Source of the DNA: Atopobium fossor DSM 15642 | GTDB taxonomy: Bacteria; Actinomycetota; Coriobacteriia; Coriobacteriales; Atopobiaceae | Reading direction: 5' to 3' | DNA length: 64,000 nt | NCBI RefSeq assembly: GCF_000483125.1 | Contig: NZ_AXXR01000003.1 | Coordinates: 281,316-345,315 of the forward strand | Part shown: piece by piece, positions 54,998 through 62,629 of the stretch | Position numbering within the stretch: the stretch's first letter is position 1 | Layout: each line of letters starts with the position of its first letter | Position numbers and translations under genes: made by a program | The notes under the pieces: model-generated | Database searches by the model: none | The model's input: only the letters and a program-made list of their open reading frames with translations | What the model was told of the DNA's origin: nothing

Positions 54998-55627
54998 CTA
55001 CTCGCCATCAACCGTGTTGCTTGCAATAGCGGTAGCATCATCAGTGCTGGTAGTAATGTCAGAAGCACTGTTAGCAGTAACATTTTTGGAATCTGTTTGG
55101 TTAAGAAGCTCTGCGTCCTCGCTGCTGTTATTGCCCGACTCAGAAGCATCATCCAAAGATTTCACAAGCATAGTAAGGCCTTCAACAATGGCATCAATAC
55201 CCGGCTCGGGATTGCCTCCGCCCGTATAAGCCCACTGCAAAATCCAAGCAGCACTTGACAGTGCACCGGCAACTAACGCATCGTCTGGGCAGTCCAAGGT
55301 AATATCAAAAGTACGGGTATCTACGCTGGTAATAGGCGTTGTACGACCCGTAGAAATAGTACCGCCCAAACCAGTGCGAGCAATAAGTTCTACCGAGATA
55401 TGCTCGAACAAATGGGCAACCTCAGTAGCATGCAATGCATCCCTAAATGTCTTACCGGCATCGCCAAAGCAAGCATGATCGCAAATTTGTGGCATCAGAT
55501 TGTAAACGCGTGTAGTACCCTCAAGATCCTCGTTTGTAAACAAGGGAGCTTCTTCATCAACACGAATACGAGCTGTTAAATAGCGAGGTCCAACGGTTAC
55601 TTTTTGAATTTCGATTATTTGGCCCAT
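54998..55627 (-). CDS. Orphan cyanophycin-synthetase-like N-terminal domain protein
   Basis: A 209-residue protein. EVAHLFEHISVELIARTGLGG matches the conserved EHVALEL block of the N-terminal domain of cyanophycin synthetase, and the following FDITLDCPDDALVAGALSSA fits the rest of that module. No ATP-grasp or Mur-ligase domain follows; instead there is a Ser/Asp/Asn-rich acidic tail from about residue 155. It is therefore either a stand-alone relative of the domain or a regulator. No cyanophycin synthetase gene is in the window. Confidence 0.6.
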   Translation of the reverse strand: MGQIIEIQKVTVGPRYLTARIRVDEEAPLFTNEDLEGTTRVYNLMPQICDHACFGDAGKTFRDALHATEVAHLFEHISVELIARTGLGGTISTGRTTPITSVDTRTFDITLDCPDDALVAGALSSAAWILQWAYTGGGNPEPGIDAIVEGLTMLVKSLDDASESGNNSSEDAELLNQTDSKNVTANSASDITTSTDDATAIASNTVDGE

Positions 55628-55655
55628 CGAGCAAGCCTCCCTGTGCTTGTTGTGC

Positions 55656-56285
55656 TTAGAGGAAACGGTAGCTAACCGTCCTTACGCCCCAGCCATCAGT
55701 AGAACTGGCACCAAGGGCGCGCCACACGCCACCGGCCAAGTCAAGATCACGTCCCAAAGGAGCAAATCCGCCTGTATCGGTAACGGTTGCAGTAACGGTG
55801 GTTCCATTGTAGTAAATTTCTACCTTCTTACCGATAAGATCACGCCTAGAAACAGGTACTGCCACGGTCATGCTGTACTCGGTAAGTTCTACGCCAGAAG
55901 CAGTTGCAGTTCCGCCGGTATTATCGGCAATGGTATAGGCAGAGGCCAAGCCACTCTTCCATCCCTGATCCTGGTTAACAATTACCCCACCATCCTGGAT
56001 AACAGCGCCAGGCTTAATATTTGTCTCGGTAGGACCAAGTTTATGAACCTGATATGTCAAATGCTCATGCGCATCCAACAGAGAATCCACCGCAGATTCC
56101 GCAGGAGAAGCGCTGGCCTTAATTTTATGAAAATCGTTACTAGAGGCAACTTCAGATGTGCTGTCTCCAACACCGATTGCTCGAACGTCTGCAGCAAATG
56201 CTAGCGTGTTGCCCAGCTGCATCATCACAACTGTTGCAGCCAAACCCAGCAACCACATACGTACCTTGTTAGAACTCCTAAACAA
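55656..56285 (-). CDS. Secreted DPBB (RlpA/3D-like) domain protein
   Basis: A 209-residue secreted protein. A signal peptide (cleavage near TLAFAAD) is followed by a linker of about 75 residues and a C-terminal double-psi beta-barrel: ASAYTIADNTGGTATASG, VAVPVSRRDLIGKKVEI and ATVTDTGGF...RDLDLAGGVWRALG. Asp residues in the TDTGGF and DLDL motifs match the 3D/RlpA-type catalytic pattern, seen in glycan hydrolases and cell-wall remodelling proteins. The gene is preceded by a 230-nt intergenic leader. Confidence 0.75.
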   Translation of the reverse strand: MFRSSNKVRMWLLGLAATVVMMQLGNTLAFAADVRAIGVGDSTSEVASSNDFHKIKASASPAESAVDSLLDAHEHLTYQVHKLGPTETNIKPGAVIQDGGVIVNQDQGWKSGLASAYTIADNTGGTATASGVELTEYSMTVAVPVSRRDLIGKKVEIYYNGTTVTATVTDTGGFAPLGRDLDLAGGVWRALGASSTDGWGVRTVSYRFL

Positions 56286-56515
56286 ACTAAATCCTTTATC
56301 CGTCGCAGCAACAGTAGTACTATCGCGCTGCCGCGATATTTGAGGCGTTGTTTAATTGGGGTTGATTTATGCCTCGCCGACAAGAGCTAGGGTGTGTTTG
56401 GTTTGCGCTCCGCCGGACCGTATTTATGTGTGTAAAAATTTTACCCGTTCATACTACCAATATGATGTGAAATCTGTTTGAAGGAACGTGTACCTGCGCA
56501 AATACCGTTTATCAA
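56286..56515 (-). promoter_or_regulatory. Long leader region of DPBB gene, unassigned
   Basis: The 230-nt stretch contains no ORF of note but has G/C-rich paired segments on the minus strand (for example GCGAGGC...GCCTC and TCGCGGCAGCGCGA) and a segment CACCCTAGCTCTTGTCGGCGAGG that vaguely resembles the 3' end of the ydaO c-di-AMP riboswitch. The conserved GGGGGAACC block of that riboswitch was not found. The match is not convincing. Confidence 0.3.
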
Positions 56516-57847
56516 TTAGTGAACGGTATCAGATTCTCCGTCAAGAGCACAGCTGGTAAAAGCAGGTGTAGGAGCACTTACCCGCACCTTTGCAATACGA
56601 CGTCCACGTACAGAAACAACTTTAAAAGTCCATCCATCTACCATGAGTTTCTCGCCAGAATTAGGTACAGAATCCGCCTGATCCAATACATAGCCCGCGA
56701 TGGTTTCATATTCACCTGAGTCCGATAAGGGCCAGCCAAGCTCTATAGCATCATCAATAGGGTAACGACCATCTACCAGCCATTCTGTGTCAGAAAGCTG
56801 CGTTAAATACTTATTGTCTGGATCAAACTCATCTTCAATTTCGCCCACAACTTCCTCTACAATGTCCTCCACTGTAACCACGCCAGCCGTGCCACCGTAT
56901 TCGTCAACAACAATAACCATCTGTGCATGATTGGCACGCATTTGAGACAACAGTGGAATGATGTCTTTAGTATCGGGAACAAAATCGGCCTTGCGTACGT
57001 ACCGAGCAACGGGGTACTCGATTTTCTCGCCAGACAAAATGACTTCGATAAGGTCTTTGATGTGCGCAATGCCAATAACACGATCCACTTCGTCATGATA
57101 CACAGGAATGCGCGAGAAGCCCGTGGTACGCATGATGTCCAACACTTCTTTGCAGGACAACGTATCTTCCACGGCTGTCATGTCCACGCGCGGCACCATG
57201 ACCTCGCGAGCAATGGTATCTCCTAGGCTAATGACCTCATGAATCATTGATTTTTCTTCTTCGGAAAGCTCGTCGGTATCCGTTACAAGGTATTTAATCT
57301 CGTCTTCGGAAACTGCCTGACGATCAGACGTTGCTTTAAGATGAAGCAAGCGCGCCGCTCCATCTGCGCTGGCGGATGTAAGCCACACTAAAGGACGGGC
57401 AAGGGTCGAGAATGTTGTAAGTGGACCAGCCACAGACTCTGCGATGCGCTCTGCATCACTCAAGGCCATACGCTTAGGAATGAGCTCTCCCACTACAATG
57501 GAAAAATATGAGATGAGCAGGGTAATTATGACAGGCGCTGCAAACTCTGCCATCGATGTAGCAAGGCCCAAAGAAACCATCCAAGCCGCAAAGGGCGCAG
57601 ACAAACTTGTAGCTGCAAATGCAGACGATGCAAAACCAACCAGAGTAATAGCTACCTGGATTGCTGCCAAAAATGAGTCGGGGTTCTCGACAGCTTCCGC
57701 TGCTACTGCCGCGCGGGCATCTCCCGCTGACGCTTCATGCTCAAGAAGCGCACGTTTTGCTGTAGATAAAGCCATTTCGGCCATGGAAAAATAACCATTT
57801 ACCAGGGTTAGAAGTACCGTAACAACAATTGATATAACTATGTCCAT
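56516..57847 (-). CDS. CNNM/CBS/CorC-HlyC membrane protein
   Basis: A 443-residue protein of the CorC/HlyC (TlyC) family. The N-terminal CNNM transmembrane domain (VTVLLTLVNGYFSMAEMALSTAK start, four TM segments to about 185) is followed by a CBS pair (REVMVPRVDMTAVEDTLSC, IGIAHIKDLIEV) and a C-terminal FAD-binding-like CorC_HlyC domain (from about 350). Family members are linked to magnesium or cation export. The ATG at 57847 has a GGAGG upstream at a long spacing, and a TTG start 21 nt earlier is possible. Confidence 0.9.
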   Translation of the reverse strand: MDIVISIVVTVLLTLVNGYFSMAEMALSTAKRALLEHEASAGDARAAVAAEAVENPDSFLAAIQVAITLVGFASSAFAATSLSAPFAAWMVSLGLATSMAEFAAPVIITLLISYFSIVVGELIPKRMALSDAERIAESVAGPLTTFSTLARPLVWLTSASADGAARLLHLKATSDRQAVSEDEIKYLVTDTDELSEEEKSMIHEVISLGDTIAREVMVPRVDMTAVEDTLSCKEVLDIMRTTGFSRIPVYHDEVDRVIGIAHIKDLIEVILSGEKIEYPVARYVRKADFVPDTKDIIPLLSQMRANHAQMVIVVDEYGGTAGVVTVEDIVEEVVGEIEDEFDPDNKYLTQLSDTEWLVDGRYPIDDAIELGWPLSDSGEYETIAGYVLDQADSVPNSGEKLMVDGWTFKVVSVRGRRIAKVRVSAPTPAFTSCALDGESDTVH

Positions 57848-57965
57848 GCGAAAAGTCGCATCCTCCAAAAACGTTAGCGCTTATGCGCCAGCGAACAAGA
57901 TATGAGTATTTTAACAGCTTTACCTGCACTACTTTGTGCGCGACCTTAAACACGGCTCGTTATAC

Positions 57966-58004
57966 AAAAAATGGCTGCACCTATCTACTCAAGCGCAGCC
58001 ATTT
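57966..58004 (-). terminator. Rho-independent terminator of EF-G-like gene
   Basis: On the minus strand ATGGCTGCG / TGCAGCCAT closes a hairpin with an 18-nt loop and a TTTTTT run, 35 nt after the stop. Confidence 0.85.
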
Positions 58005-58038
58005 ATACCCTACTTACCAAATGTTATTGCAGCTAGAC

Positions 58039-60099
58039 CTATTTAGTACCCGCAGCACGCTTTGCAGCATACTCGGCTGCCAAACGCTCCTGAACATCAT
58101 GGGGAACCTGTTCATAACCAGAAATCTCTAAATTAAACTCACCAGTGCCACGGGAAAGTGAGCGTAGACGAGTTGCATAGTCTGACACTTCTGCTAAAGG
58201 CACGGTAGCAATAATGCAAGTCAGGCCCTTATCGGTTACTTCCATACCCTCAACGCGACCACGACTGGCAGAAATATCACCCATTACGGAGCCAGCATAG
58301 CTTTCTGGAATAGAGACTTCCATATGTGCCATGGGCTCAAGCAGAACAGGTTCTGCCTGTTCAACAGCCTTATTAAACGCAAGGCGTGCCGCTGTTTTAA
58401 AGGCCATTTCGTTGGAATCCACTGGGTGATACGAGCCTTCGTATACTGCAACTTTTATGTCAATCATGGGATATCCTGCCAGGACACCTTCGGTCATGGT
58501 TTCCTGAACGCCCTTATCAATAGCTGGAATAAAGCCACGAGGAATGTGACCACCCACCACTTCATCCATAAACTCATAGCCAGCCAGTGGGTTAGGCTCT
58601 ACGCGCAACCAGCAGTCTCCATACTGTCCAGCGCCACCAGTCTGCTTCTTGTGACGACCCTGTGCAGACGATGTACGACGAATCGTCTCACGATAAGGAA
58701 TACGCAGGGCAACGGTGTGAGCGGTAAGTCCTGTACGGTCTTCCAGGCGTTCGAGCAAAACAGAAACCTGAGCCTCACCAATAGCGGAAATGACTGTCTG
58801 ACCGGTTTCTTCATCGTGAGAAACACTCATAGTTGGGTCTGCATCACAGCTCTTCTCCAAGAAAGTGAAGAGTTTATCTTCTGTACCGCGCTTATCGGGC
58901 TCGATAGCAATTTTGTACAGGGAGTTGGGGAAGCGGAACGCAGCAGCTTCTACCTTGCCCGTTACCGACAGGGTATCTCCTGTCATGGCATCAAGTTTAG
59001 GAACAACTACAATATCGCCAGCACCTACAGCCTCAATGTCCGTTGTTTCATGACCGCACATCAAATAAAGATGCGTAAGGCGTTCTGTCTTGCGTGTGCG
59101 GGCATTAATAAGCTCTGTACCAGCTGTGACCGTACCGGCCAGCACCTTAATGAAGGACAAACGACCAGATTGTGTATCATTCAAAGACTTAAAGACAAAG
59201 ACTACCGGACGGTCATCACCAGGATCAATGTTAAGAGCCTCACCGTTTACCAAGGGCACAGGGCCATAGTCCTCAGGTGTGGGGAAATATTCAACCACGT
59301 TATTCATGAATGAAATAACGCCCTCTTCGCGCACGCACGATCCCGTAAATACAGGAACAAAAATACGCTCTACGATGGCCTTATGCAGCAAGCTTTCCAA
59401 CTCGCCTTGCGTAAGCTGACCGCCATCCAAATATTTAAGCATGAGCTCGTCATCTGCCTCGGCAACCAAATCGCAAAGTGAATCACGTGCGGCTTGAGCC
59501 ATGCCTGCATATGCTTCTGGAATAGGTTGCTCACATGGCTTGCCATCCACCAATTTACGAGCAACCATATGTACAACATCAATGACACCTTCAAAGGTTT
59601 CGCCATAACCCCAGGGTAGCGTTACGGCACCTAAGCGATTGCCAAAATGCTCTTGCAAATCAAGAAGAACGTCATAAAAGTCCTTCTCGGTCTTATCAAA
59701 ACGGTTTACAAAAATCGCACGCGACAAGGACAAATCCTCTGCCGCATACCACAAGCGCGTGGTGGTAGTTTGTGCACCCTCTGTGGCATCTACCATAAAC
59801 AAAGCAGTTTCGCAGACGCTCATCGCTGCATAGGCGTCACCAATAAAATCGGGGTAGCAGGGTGCATCTAAGATATTAATGCGTGTATTTTTCCACATAA
59901 TAGGGGCAGTAGCTGTGGAAATAGAAAAGGAGCGGCGCTCTTCTTGCTCGTCGTAATCTAGCGTGGGTTTGGTACCCGCATGGCCACCCAACCTTGAAGT
60001 CTTGCCCGAAAGATGCAGCATCGCTTCGGCCAGCATGGTTTTACCCACGCCGCCTTGGCCTACCAAAACCACGTTCCTTACTTTGTCTAGTTGTGACAT
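58039..60099 (-). CDS. Elongation factor G-like GTPase (EF-G2 type)
   Basis: A 686-residue five-domain translational GTPase. P-loop GQGGVGKT (14-21) replaces the usual AHIDAGKTT. The switch II motif DTPGH reads DAPCY (78-82), so the catalytic His is absent, and the NKxD motif reads NRFD. Domains II-V follow with EF-G order, including GQYGDCW-like domain IV. These changes mark the EF-G-like group, distinct from canonical FusA, whose GTPase behaviour differs from EF-G. It is not a ribosome-protection protein by sequence alone. The 5' leader contains a short ORF and a hairpin at its Shine-Dalgarno. Confidence 0.88.
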   Translation of the reverse strand: MSQLDKVRNVVLVGQGGVGKTMLAEAMLHLSGKTSRLGGHAGTKPTLDYDEQEERRSFSISTATAPIMWKNTRINILDAPCYPDFIGDAYAAMSVCETALFMVDATEGAQTTTTRLWYAAEDLSLSRAIFVNRFDKTEKDFYDVLLDLQEHFGNRLGAVTLPWGYGETFEGVIDVVHMVARKLVDGKPCEQPIPEAYAGMAQAARDSLCDLVAEADDELMLKYLDGGQLTQGELESLLHKAIVERIFVPVFTGSCVREEGVISFMNNVVEYFPTPEDYGPVPLVNGEALNIDPGDDRPVVFVFKSLNDTQSGRLSFIKVLAGTVTAGTELINARTRKTERLTHLYLMCGHETTDIEAVGAGDIVVVPKLDAMTGDTLSVTGKVEAAAFRFPNSLYKIAIEPDKRGTEDKLFTFLEKSCDADPTMSVSHDEETGQTVISAIGEAQVSVLLERLEDRTGLTAHTVALRIPYRETIRRTSSAQGRHKKQTGGAGQYGDCWLRVEPNPLAGYEFMDEVVGGHIPRGFIPAIDKGVQETMTEGVLAGYPMIDIKVAVYEGSYHPVDSNEMAFKTAARLAFNKAVEQAEPVLLEPMAHMEVSIPESYAGSVMGDISASRGRVEGMEVTDKGLTCIIATVPLAEVSDYATRLRSLSRGTGEFNLEISGYEQVPHDVQERLAAEYAAKRAAGTK

Positions 60100-60104
60100 G
60101 ATAG

Positions 60105-60128
60105 CCTCCTCGCACGAATATGCTCGAG
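60105..60128 (-). promoter_or_regulatory. Hairpin at Shine-Dalgarno of EF-G-like gene
   Basis: On the minus strand CTC-GA-GCA pairs with TGC-GAG (60109-60114 with 60121-60128), and the right arm runs into the Shine-Dalgarno GAGGAGG (60104-60110). A CCTCCT in the upstream short ORF (60150-60155) is complementary to the same site, so two competing foldings that hide the site are possible. Confidence 0.45.
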
Positions 60129-60130
60129 CC

Positions 60131-60166
60131 TTACGGCCGCAGCACAGCCAGGAGGTGGACCCGCAT
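60131..60166 (-). CDS. Possible leader peptide MRVHLLAVLRP
   Basis: An 11-codon ORF (ATG CGG GTC ... CGG CCG TAA) 31 nt before the EF-G-like gene. It ends in Arg-Pro-stop, as does the TnaC peptide that stalls ribosomes. It contains CCTCCT, complementary to the Shine-Dalgarno of the main gene. No good Shine-Dalgarno of its own was seen (AGAGG is 16 nt upstream), which lowers confidence. Confidence 0.35.
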   Translation of the reverse strand: MRVHLLAVLRP

Positions 60167-60354
60167 GACTGTGTGGCGAGCCTCTTTGTTTAACTTTACA
60201 CGCAAAACGGTAGCTTACCAACATGTATCGGGAGACGGGCTTTTTAAGACTGTGACAGGTTAATGCTTACAATTTTTGTTTGCTGTTCATACAACGACAG
60301 TCCACAACAAGGTATTATCAAAATACATTTGCATTTTGCACGCTGGAGGATTAT

Positions 60355-61545
60355 ATGGGATACCGCACGTATACTTGCCCCATTGCGCGTCAATGTGGTG
60401 GATGCGAGTGGCTTTCTGTGCCCTACCCCATCCAGCTAAAGCGCAAGCAAGAAGCTATAGCACAGTTGTTTGGTGATCTTGCACAGGCAGACGGCTGTGA
60501 AATCTCTACCATTGTGGGCATGGATGAGCCGCGGGCTTATCGCTATAAAGCAGCAACACCTTTTGCTCCTGGCACACGAGGTCGTATCCGGAGCGGGTTT
60601 TTTGCCCAAGGGACGCACCGCATTGTACCCTGCGCAGAATGTCTGGTAGAAGAACTCTCTTTGCGTCCCATACTCAACTCTGTTGCACGAGTAGCAGAAC
60701 GGGTAGGGGTAAGCGCTTATCATGAGGATAAGGGTTCTGGCTTGCTGCGTCATGCCATAGTAAGAAAAGCGATGGTAGGTGGAGAAATTCTGCTCACCAT
60801 TGTTACCAACGGGAACCATATCCCTCAAGAATTACGTTTTGTAGACGGAATCTTGTCTGCTCATCCAGAGATTACAACCATTGTGCAAAACGTAAACACG
60901 CGGCGAACAAACGCTATGTTGGGCAGTCGCAATAACGTTTTATATGGCAAGGGCATCATTCATGACAGCTTACTAGGTTGTACTTTTGAGTTAGGTGCTA
61001 CCTCGTTTTATCAGACTAATCCCAGCCAAACCGAGAAGCTCTATGCACTTGCTATTAAAAGTGCTCAACTAGAGCCTGGCATGCGTTTGCTGGATGCCTA
61101 CTGCGGTACCGGCACCATTGGTCTATGTGCTGCACATAGCTGCAAAGATCTACAGCTAGTTGGCGTAGAACGCGGTGAAGAGGCTATTGTTAATGCTAAG
61201 CGCAATGCTCGTGCTAATCATTTAGAGCAAGCAGCGCGTTTTGTACGTGCGGATGCTACCGAGTACCTTGCTGGTAGCAAACGTTCCAATAAGATGCACT
61301 CAAGTGCTTACTACGACGTTATTATGCTTGATCCTCCGCGCGCTGGCTCTACACCAGAGTTTTTATCGGCTGCCAGCGCTTGCAATCCTAAGCGCATTGT
61401 TTATATTTCCTGCAATCCGCAAACGCAAGCTCGTGATCTGTGGTTCTTACGCCAAAAGGGCTGGAAGCTTGATTCTTTGACCCCCGTAGACATGTTCCCA
61501 CATACCAAGCATGTGGAGACGGTCGTGTCGATGTCAAAGGAATAA
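60355..61545 (+). CDS. TrmA/RlmD-family (uracil-5)-methyltransferase
   Basis: A 396-residue SAM-dependent RNA methyltransferase. The N-terminal iron-sulfur Cys cluster is CPIARQCGGCEW with a fourth Cys in CAEC. The SAM motif is LLDAYCGTGTIGL, the catalytic Cys is in VYISCNPQTQARDL and LDPPRAGS precedes it. The Fe-S Cys place it in the RlmD/RumA group rather than TrmA, but it lacks a clear N-terminal TRAM domain, so target uracil (23S rRNA or tRNA) is uncertain. ATG 60355 has GGAGGA upstream. Confidence 0.88.
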   Translation: MGYRTYTCPIARQCGGCEWLSVPYPIQLKRKQEAIAQLFGDLAQADGCEISTIVGMDEPRAYRYKAATPFAPGTRGRIRSGFFAQGTHRIVPCAECLVEELSLRPILNSVARVAERVGVSAYHEDKGSGLLRHAIVRKAMVGGEILLTIVTNGNHIPQELRFVDGILSAHPEITTIVQNVNTRRTNAMLGSRNNVLYGKGIIHDSLLGCTFELGATSFYQTNPSQTEKLYALAIKSAQLEPGMRLLDAYCGTGTIGLCAAHSCKDLQLVGVERGEEAIVNAKRNARANHLEQAARFVRADATEYLAGSKRSNKMHSSAYYDVIMLDPPRAGSTPEFLSAASACNPKRIVYISCNPQTQARDLWFLRQKGWKLDSLTPVDMFPHTKHVETVVSMSKE

Positions 61546-61550
61546 CAATC

Positions 61551-62060
61551 ATGATTGACATAACCATCAGAGAAGCAAAACCGGAAGATGCAGAGAAGAT
61601 TATTGAATACATCAAAAAAATTGGTGCAGAGACCAATAATCTTAGCTACGGTGCAGAAGGCTCCGGCATGACCGTAGAACAAGAACAGAGCTTTTTAAGG
61701 ACCATGCAAGATGATAAACAAAGTATTTTTCTGTGCGCCTGGAAAGATACTGAGTTGGTTGGCACTGCAAATTTACATGCACTACCTCGAAGAATGTCAC
61801 ATAGAGCTAACTTGGGTATTACGGTTCGTAAAAGTGAATGGAATAACAAAATTGGATCAAAGCTTCTACAAAAAATTATTATGCATGCTAAAAATAACGG
61901 GTTAGAGTTTATTAATTTAGAGGTCCGTAGCGATAACATGGCGGCTATTCACTTATATACAAAATTTGGCTTTAAGAAGACAGGCGTAATACCAGCTTTT
62001 TTTAAAATTGGATTTGACTATATAAACTTTGATGTAATGAGTTTGGATCTGCGATATTAA
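61551..62060 (+). CDS. GNAT-family N-acetyltransferase
   Basis: A 169-residue GNAT protein. Motif A is LGITVRKSEWNNKIGSKLL, with a degenerate acetyl-CoA loop (no Q/RxxGxG/A), and motif B is VRSDNMAAIHLYTKFGFKKTGV. Family members of this length acetylate small molecules or protein N-termini; substrate unknown. It follows the methyltransferase by 5 nt and is probably in the same transcript. Confidence 0.85.
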   Translation: MIDITIREAKPEDAEKIIEYIKKIGAETNNLSYGAEGSGMTVEQEQSFLRTMQDDKQSIFLCAWKDTELVGTANLHALPRRMSHRANLGITVRKSEWNNKIGSKLLQKIIMHAKNNGLEFINLEVRSDNMAAIHLYTKFGFKKTGVIPAFFKIGFDYINFDVMSLDLRY

Positions 62061-62078
62061 CAATATCACCCATAAAAA

Positions 62079-62113
62079 GATATTCTCACTTAGGCTTTGC
62101 CTATAAAAATATC
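62079..62113 (+). other. Hairpin between GNAT and crcB genes
   Basis: GATATT...AATATC encloses TAGGC-TTT-GCCTA. No T-run follows. The pattern does not match the fluoride riboswitch, which is often found before crcB. Confidence 0.4.
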
Positions 62114-62166
62114 CTACCCTATCAATACAACATCTAAAAACACTGCGAACATATCGAGAAACTCAG

Positions 62167-62541
62167 ATGACCTGGCAAAAACTTCTTGTAGTAGCTCTAG
62201 GCGGCGCGCTGGGCGCAAGCTTACGCTACCTTATTTCAAGTGCACCATTCCCAACTCTAATAAGCATCCCTTTGGGTACATTGGCGGTCAACATGCTAGG
62301 TGGTTTTGCCATAGGTTTTATTATGGGATTGGCTCCTAAAACTGGTATGGATGATACTGCCCGCACCTTTCTTACTACAGGAATCATGGGTGGTCTCACT
62401 ACTTTCTCGACCTTTAGCAATGAAACCTATACCTTGTTTGCCGAAGGTTCGTTTATGTTGGGCGGAGTAAATATAATAGCCAATTTAGCAGGTGCTTTGT
62501 GTGCATGCTGGATTGGTCACACGCTAGTGCATATGTTTTAA
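62167..62541 (+). CDS. crcB: Fluoride channel/exporter CrcB (Fluc)
   Basis: Four-TM fluoride-specific channel of 124 residues. GGALGASLRYLIS, the GTLAVNMLGGFAIGF block with the conserved Asn, and GIMGGLTTFSTFSNE are the family signatures. Fluc proteins are dual-topology dimers; a single gene suits a homodimer, a pair would suit a heterodimer; only one copy is seen here. No clear Shine-Dalgarno precedes the ATG. Confidence 0.93.
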   Translation: MTWQKLLVVALGGALGASLRYLISSAPFPTLISIPLGTLAVNMLGGFAIGFIMGLAPKTGMDDTARTFLTTGIMGGLTTFSTFSNETYTLFAEGSFMLGGVNIIANLAGALCACWIGHTLVHMF

Positions 62542-62629
62542 TCACTAAATACTCCTGCCAAGGGCTTATCACGCTACAATCTTTTTAACAAAATAATTTA
62601 TCTCTTAACGCTTAAAATAAAGTGAAAAC

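Noticed and set aside
58324..59313. A 329-codon frame opposite the EF-G-like gene
   Set aside because: Antisense shadow with Cys/His-rich random composition; the GTPase frame explains the region.
62061..62166. Fluoride riboswitch before crcB
   Set aside because: The conserved GGCGATG and pseudoknot pattern of the crcB motif is absent; only an unrelated hairpin is present.
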